From Talpa occidentalis (Eukaryota; Chordata; Mammalia; Eulipotyphla; Talpidae): a stretch of DNA of 64,000 nucleotides. Position 1 is the stretch's first letter. Each line of letters begins with the position of its first letter. The notes beneath the pieces are model-generated. The model made no database searches. It was not told the DNA's origin and saw nothing but the letters and a program-made list of their open reading frames with translations. The translations under genes were made by a program, and so were the position numbers. Shown piece after piece: positions 59,721-64,000 of the stretch. The stretch is taken from NCBI RefSeq assembly GCF_014898055.3, contig NW_023603184.1:30420808-30484807 (forward strand), given 5' to 3'.

Positions 59721-61230
59721 TACATTGTATAGAATATATAGAACATTCTCTAGGATATAACATGAGCTGCACAACTGAACAAAACTTCACAAATTTAAGA
59801 ACACTGCAATAATATCCAGCATCTTGTCTGACCACATTGGTGAAACTGGAAATCAAAAAGAGGAGGAAAACTAGAAAATTAATGAATATGCAGAGTTTAA
59901 ACAAAATGCTCCTAAACAACCAATCTAGGACTTAGGTGGCTTCACTGGTGAATTCTGCCAAACATTTAAAGAAGAATTAGTACTAATCATTGTCAAATTT
60001 TTACAAAAAAATTAAAGATGAGGGAACACTTTCTAAAGCATTTTATGAGGCCAGCACTACCCTGATACCAAGGTTAGACAAGTACAATGTAAGAAAATTA
60101 TAGACCAATATCTCTGATGAACATAAATACAAAAATTGTCTACAAAAGTCTAGCAAGTTTCTGAACAAGGGAAACAATCAACAAAATGAAAAGACCATAT
60201 CTGAGAAGGGGTCAATATCCAAAAAATATGAGGGACTCTTACAACTAAATAAGGAAAGACTAAATATCCCAATTTAAAAAAATGTGCAAAAAACTGACTA
60301 GATTTTTTTTTAAATAAAAAAGACACACAAATGGCCTGCAGGTGTAAGAAATACAAATCAAAACTACAACAAAATATCACATCACACCTTTTAGGACATC
60401 TCTTATCACAAAAGTAAGAGATAAATGTAGGCAAGGACAGGAGAAAATGGGAACCCTTGTAAATGGTTGGTAGGAATATAAATTGCTACCTCTATTATGG
60501 AGTATGGAGGTTTCTTAAACAATAAAAATGACCACTGCCATATGATGCAATAATCCCAGTCCTTGATATCTATCCAAGGGAAATGAAAGCACTATCTTAA
60601 AGACATAGCTGCTGCATTCCCATGTTCATTGCAGCATTATTCACAATAGCCAATACATGGAAACCACCTAGGTGTTAACCAACAAATGAATAAAGAAACT
60701 GTCACACACACATGTAAATATATTCTTTATATTAAATAAATCCTGAAATTTGTAACCATGGATGAAGCTAGAGGTCTTTATATTCTGTGAAATTAGCCAA
60801 AGACAAAGACAAGTGTATGTTATCACTTACAGGTGGAACTAAAAAGAAAAAACAAAAAACACACAAAATAACAAGTGAATTTATGGAAACATGTAGTAGA
60901 ATGGTGGTCCAGGAGCTAAAGAGAGGTGTGAGGGAAATAAATTGATGATAGTCAGATGGTACACATTTTTAGTTATAAGATGAAGTTCTAAGCATCTAAT
61001 GTACATCATGGTGACTATAATCAACAATATTGTATTGTATACTTGAAGTTTGCTAAGAGAATTGATCTTACTCTCACACAAAAAGTAACTATGTAATGTG
61101 ACAGGTATGTTAATAAACTTGATTGTGGCAATCATTTTAATTGTGCACGTACATCAAATCATCAGACTGTACACTTTAAACATATTGTTTTATTTGTCAA
61201 TTTTATGTTAACAAAGTCAGAAAAAAAGTA
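59721..61230 (+). mobile_element. L1 ORF2 to 3' end, right of the KLHL2 retrocopy
   Basis: Resumes where the left piece stops (AGAACATTCTCTAGGATATA, GAAACTGGAAATCAAAAAGA, TGCCAAACATTTAAAGAAGA) and runs to a typical L1MA/MB-like 3' end (CATTGCAGCATTATTCACAA, TACATCATGGTGACTATAA). It carries internal deletions and no open frame. Confidence 0.8.
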
Positions 61231-61479
61231 AAAATCTGCTAATCACATTAGTATATGAAATGAGGCTGGAGAAAGAGTTTAAGTGAAGGTGTAGCAGTTG
61301 TACAGTTGCTTGGAACACCCACTACAAGGACACTAATATATCTCTAGACAATTGGAAATAAGGTGTCTCTTCATTCTGTTTTCCACCTCCAGGTGAAAAA
61401 TGGTGATATGCACAGCATTCCCATTTCTGCTGAAGCACATAGAGCCCTCTAGTGGAAATTAAAATCCATATATCCTCCT

Positions 61480-61665
61480 TATTGGTGGTTACCCACTTAG
61501 TGCATTCTCCACTAGCCACTTGTGGCTTATTTAATTTTAATTCCCTATAAATTAAGTATAATTAATTTTTCCTCAGTTTTGCCAGCTACATTTGAAGTGC
61601 TCAATAGCCATATGTGTCTACTGGCTACTGTTCTGGATAGCAGAAATATAGAACACTAACCTGAA
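61480..61665 (+). mobile_element. Ancient hAT-type MITE
   Basis: CCACTAGCCACTTGTGGCTT, ATTTGAAGTGCTCAATAGCC, GTGTCTACTGGCTACTGTTC and GGATAGCAGAAATATAGAAC. Same family as 48270..48440 but better preserved. Confidence 0.62.
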
Positions 61666-63649
61666 CCAACTCACCGACCCACCTAATACCTGCTGTCACA
61701 GTCAATTGAAATTTCCAAGCCACTATGATACACAGCATTGTGGGTGTTTTTTTTTTTTAACCACAAATAAGTGACTTATTTTGTTGTCTAATTTTTTTGT
61801 CTCTTTAAAATGCCTCTCAAGAACTAGTCAGTTTTAGAAAAATCACAATTCCAAACATTTTGACTTTAAATAAGCAAAATGTTGTATGTTTTTTAGCATA
61901 ACTAGCATACTATTTTTATTACTAGAATAAAGATTCTATCCCAATAAATATTAAACATTTTTTTAAAATTAAACTAGAAGCGGTATTACATCTTTAGCTT
62001 CTGTATATACTCCATCCTACTGCTGTCTGGGTGGGCTCTATATGACTCAGTGACAGCAGAGAAAATAGGACAAGTTACTGAGGTTTCAGGCTTTTATTAT
62101 TTCTGGGAATTCAAGTGATTCACTAAGGCCATTTGGAAAGCGTGTTTTGTCAGATACAATCTGCGCATTTCCCCTGCTAAAAGCTGAGTAGAAACACAAG
62201 AAACCAGTGAGGATTCACAAATATTTGTTTTATGCATGCTGGCCAAGATCGTGACAGGGGAAGAAAAACCAGATGGACACCATGCCCCTGGAATTGCTAT
62301 AAATTAAAATCCTCTTTTATCTTCTGTTTTGCAATTCCAGTCACCATTCTCTGCACACTTCTTTCAATATCCACCTCAAATCTGCCTTCTCTAGTAATAG
62401 GAAAATATTAAGAGTGATCTCTTTTTCTCATGCTTTTGCCTTCTGGTGTCTTGCTGATCAATATGTATTTTTACGCTTATTATGTTAAATTATCTGTTTG
62501 TTTTCAATTCATTTTATATCTACCACAAAACATAAGGTGAAAATATTTCCAACAATGTGTAAACACATAGTTAGGTATTTTACATACTGAATCTTTCACA
62601 AAATGCCTCTTTATCTATATTTACTGGCTTAACAATTTTCTCCCATTTTAATGTACTGTATTTACTCTTGGCCAGCACTTTGAGAATTGGCATTTTTGGT
62701 CAGACCTTGGGAAAAATGAACATGAACAGAGTCTTGAGACATAAGCTATCTCTAATAAATCAAACACTGCAGAAATAAATGTAACATTGCAGTTTGGTTG
62801 AGAGTCACATGACTCTGTAAATGAATTTGTGAAAAATAATTAGTAGTTTTAAATACTTTTGACTTTAAGATACAGGCAGTGTGACAGTGTAGTAGTTACC
62901 AGCTAGGGGGAAAGTCTAACTGTTCCCCCTCTTCTGAGAACAGCAATAAAACCCAGGTCATGTCTGGAATAAATTACCCATATTCCATTGGCCCTGATAA
63001 CACCTGATAAAGACTGGCCAGCCAAGTAGTAACAAGTCCTGACTTGTTATCTGGACTATAGGAAGAGACAGTGGTTTTTGTCCTTGAGGTGTGTGAGACA
63101 TGGTACCTGTCAGTTTCTGTATTTCCTAGCACTGGTCTGAAAGGATTTAGTCCTGGAAGAACTAGTCTAGGTGCTAGTTAGTTGCTCCAAAATCTTTTCC
63201 TTTACCCTTTATATTTCAAAATCCCTTTTAAATAAATTTCTTTTTTGTTTAAGCTCATTTCAGTTGAATTTTTATCACTTGCAACCAAATATGAGACTAA
63301 ATATTGTTGACAAAGGAACAAATGCAATCTTAGTGTTCAATCTTTTAAATATACTCAAAGGATACTCAAATTTTATTCTAAACTGTGGCATTGTATTAAT
63401 TCTTGGTGCAGAGATTCAAAGTCATAGCATTGGAAGTGGAAATGGAAATTTCCATTTGGAGATGAAAGTGGAAATTTAATTTAAAGAGAAGCATACACTG
63501 GGGCAATGATGACCTGATAATATGAATTACTAGATTTGTTTTATATATTGGAAAAGCCCATGAAAGTATTTAATTCTTAAGCTTCCAATGCTAAAAGCTC
63601 CTCTATAGAATAACAACCTAGTAGGTTCCTGATATATTTCAGACACCTT
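61666..63649. other. Intergenic, AT-rich
   Basis: No supported gene. An 18-base perfect palindrome AAATGGAAATTTCCATTT lies at 63440..63457. Confidence 0.45.
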
Positions 63650-63795
63650 CGTGGATTTAATAAATAGCCAACAAATGGCCACTGCATGCCCACTATGTGC
63701 AGACACCATACTGTATCAGGACTTTTGTTTTTGCAATGAGGAGATTATCTCTGCCCTCAGGGCAACTAGACTCATTGAGGATTTCAGCATTCCAT
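63650..63795 (+). mobile_element. L2/MIR-type 3' repeat
   Basis: ATGCCCACTATGTGCAGACA, TACTGTATCAGGACTTTTG, TATCTCTGCCCTCAGGGCAA. The open frames here are repeat-derived. Confidence 0.5.
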
Positions 63796-64000
63796 CTTCA
63801 GAGAATTCAGAATTTGTTCTCGAACAACATGGAAATAAATACATTATTTCCTGAATTGTTTGTAAATGATTACATCAAAATGTGGGTAGATATTTAGTTA
63901 TATTTAGATAGCCTTATGGTCCTGATATTACATGAGAATAACACCCTTGCGTTAACAAGCAAATTTCAACTGAATAAATTTGAAGCTCTAATTAGGTTTA

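Overview
This is a piece of a mammalian nuclear genome. It is mostly non-coding and AT-rich, full of interspersed repeats, and contains a single intact protein-coding gene. The ancient repeats (MIR, L2, old L1, MLT1 LTRs, MER5A and Tigger-type DNA elements) are those of a placental mammal. The commonest young repeat is a tRNA-derived SINE with clear Pol III A and B boxes, a shared 3' body and an AAAT-rich tail. I cannot run a database search. My best guess is a laurasiatherian, possibly a bat of the horseshoe/leaf-nosed group (Rhin-1-like SINE), but the species call is tentative.

The gene lies on the minus strand between about 30.9 and 34.25 kb. It is a five-exon member of the calcitonin/CGRP family. 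It has a TATA-like promoter and non-coding exon 1 that resemble the CALCA/CALCB start. Exon 2 carries the signal peptide, exon 3 the acidic propeptide and exon 4 the Cys-ring hormone. Exon 5 is a 3' UTR exon with two AATAAA signals. All four introns are GT-AG and the joined frame is open for 125 codons. The hormone region aligns residue for residue with CGRP and its trailer but is strongly diverged: acidic overall, altered ring, key arginines lost, and the basic amidation/processing site after Gly38 replaced. It is best read as a calcitonin-receptor-stimulating-peptide (CRSP)-like or CALCB-like paralogue.

Layout. From 0 to 30 kb there are 16 of the 17 SINE copies, set among L1, L2, MIR, MER5A and MLT1 remnants, plus a near-perfect inverted duplication at 23.9-24.9 kb. 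From 30.9 to 36.5 kb is the gene and a GC-richer upstream region. From 37 to 46 kb are old L1 copies, one of them split by a young 5'-truncated L1 with perfect target-site duplications (41.4-42.1 kb), and a long TTTC microsatellite. From 46 to 57 kb are further L1 fragments, a Tigger-type element, one SINE and a tail-only poly(A) insertion. From 57 to 61 kb an L1 is interrupted by a KLHL2-like processed pseudogene. The last 3 kb hold MER5-like and L2 traces.

There are no rRNA, tRNA or CRISPR features, and nothing in the window suggests an operon-like gene group. The gene stands alone here.
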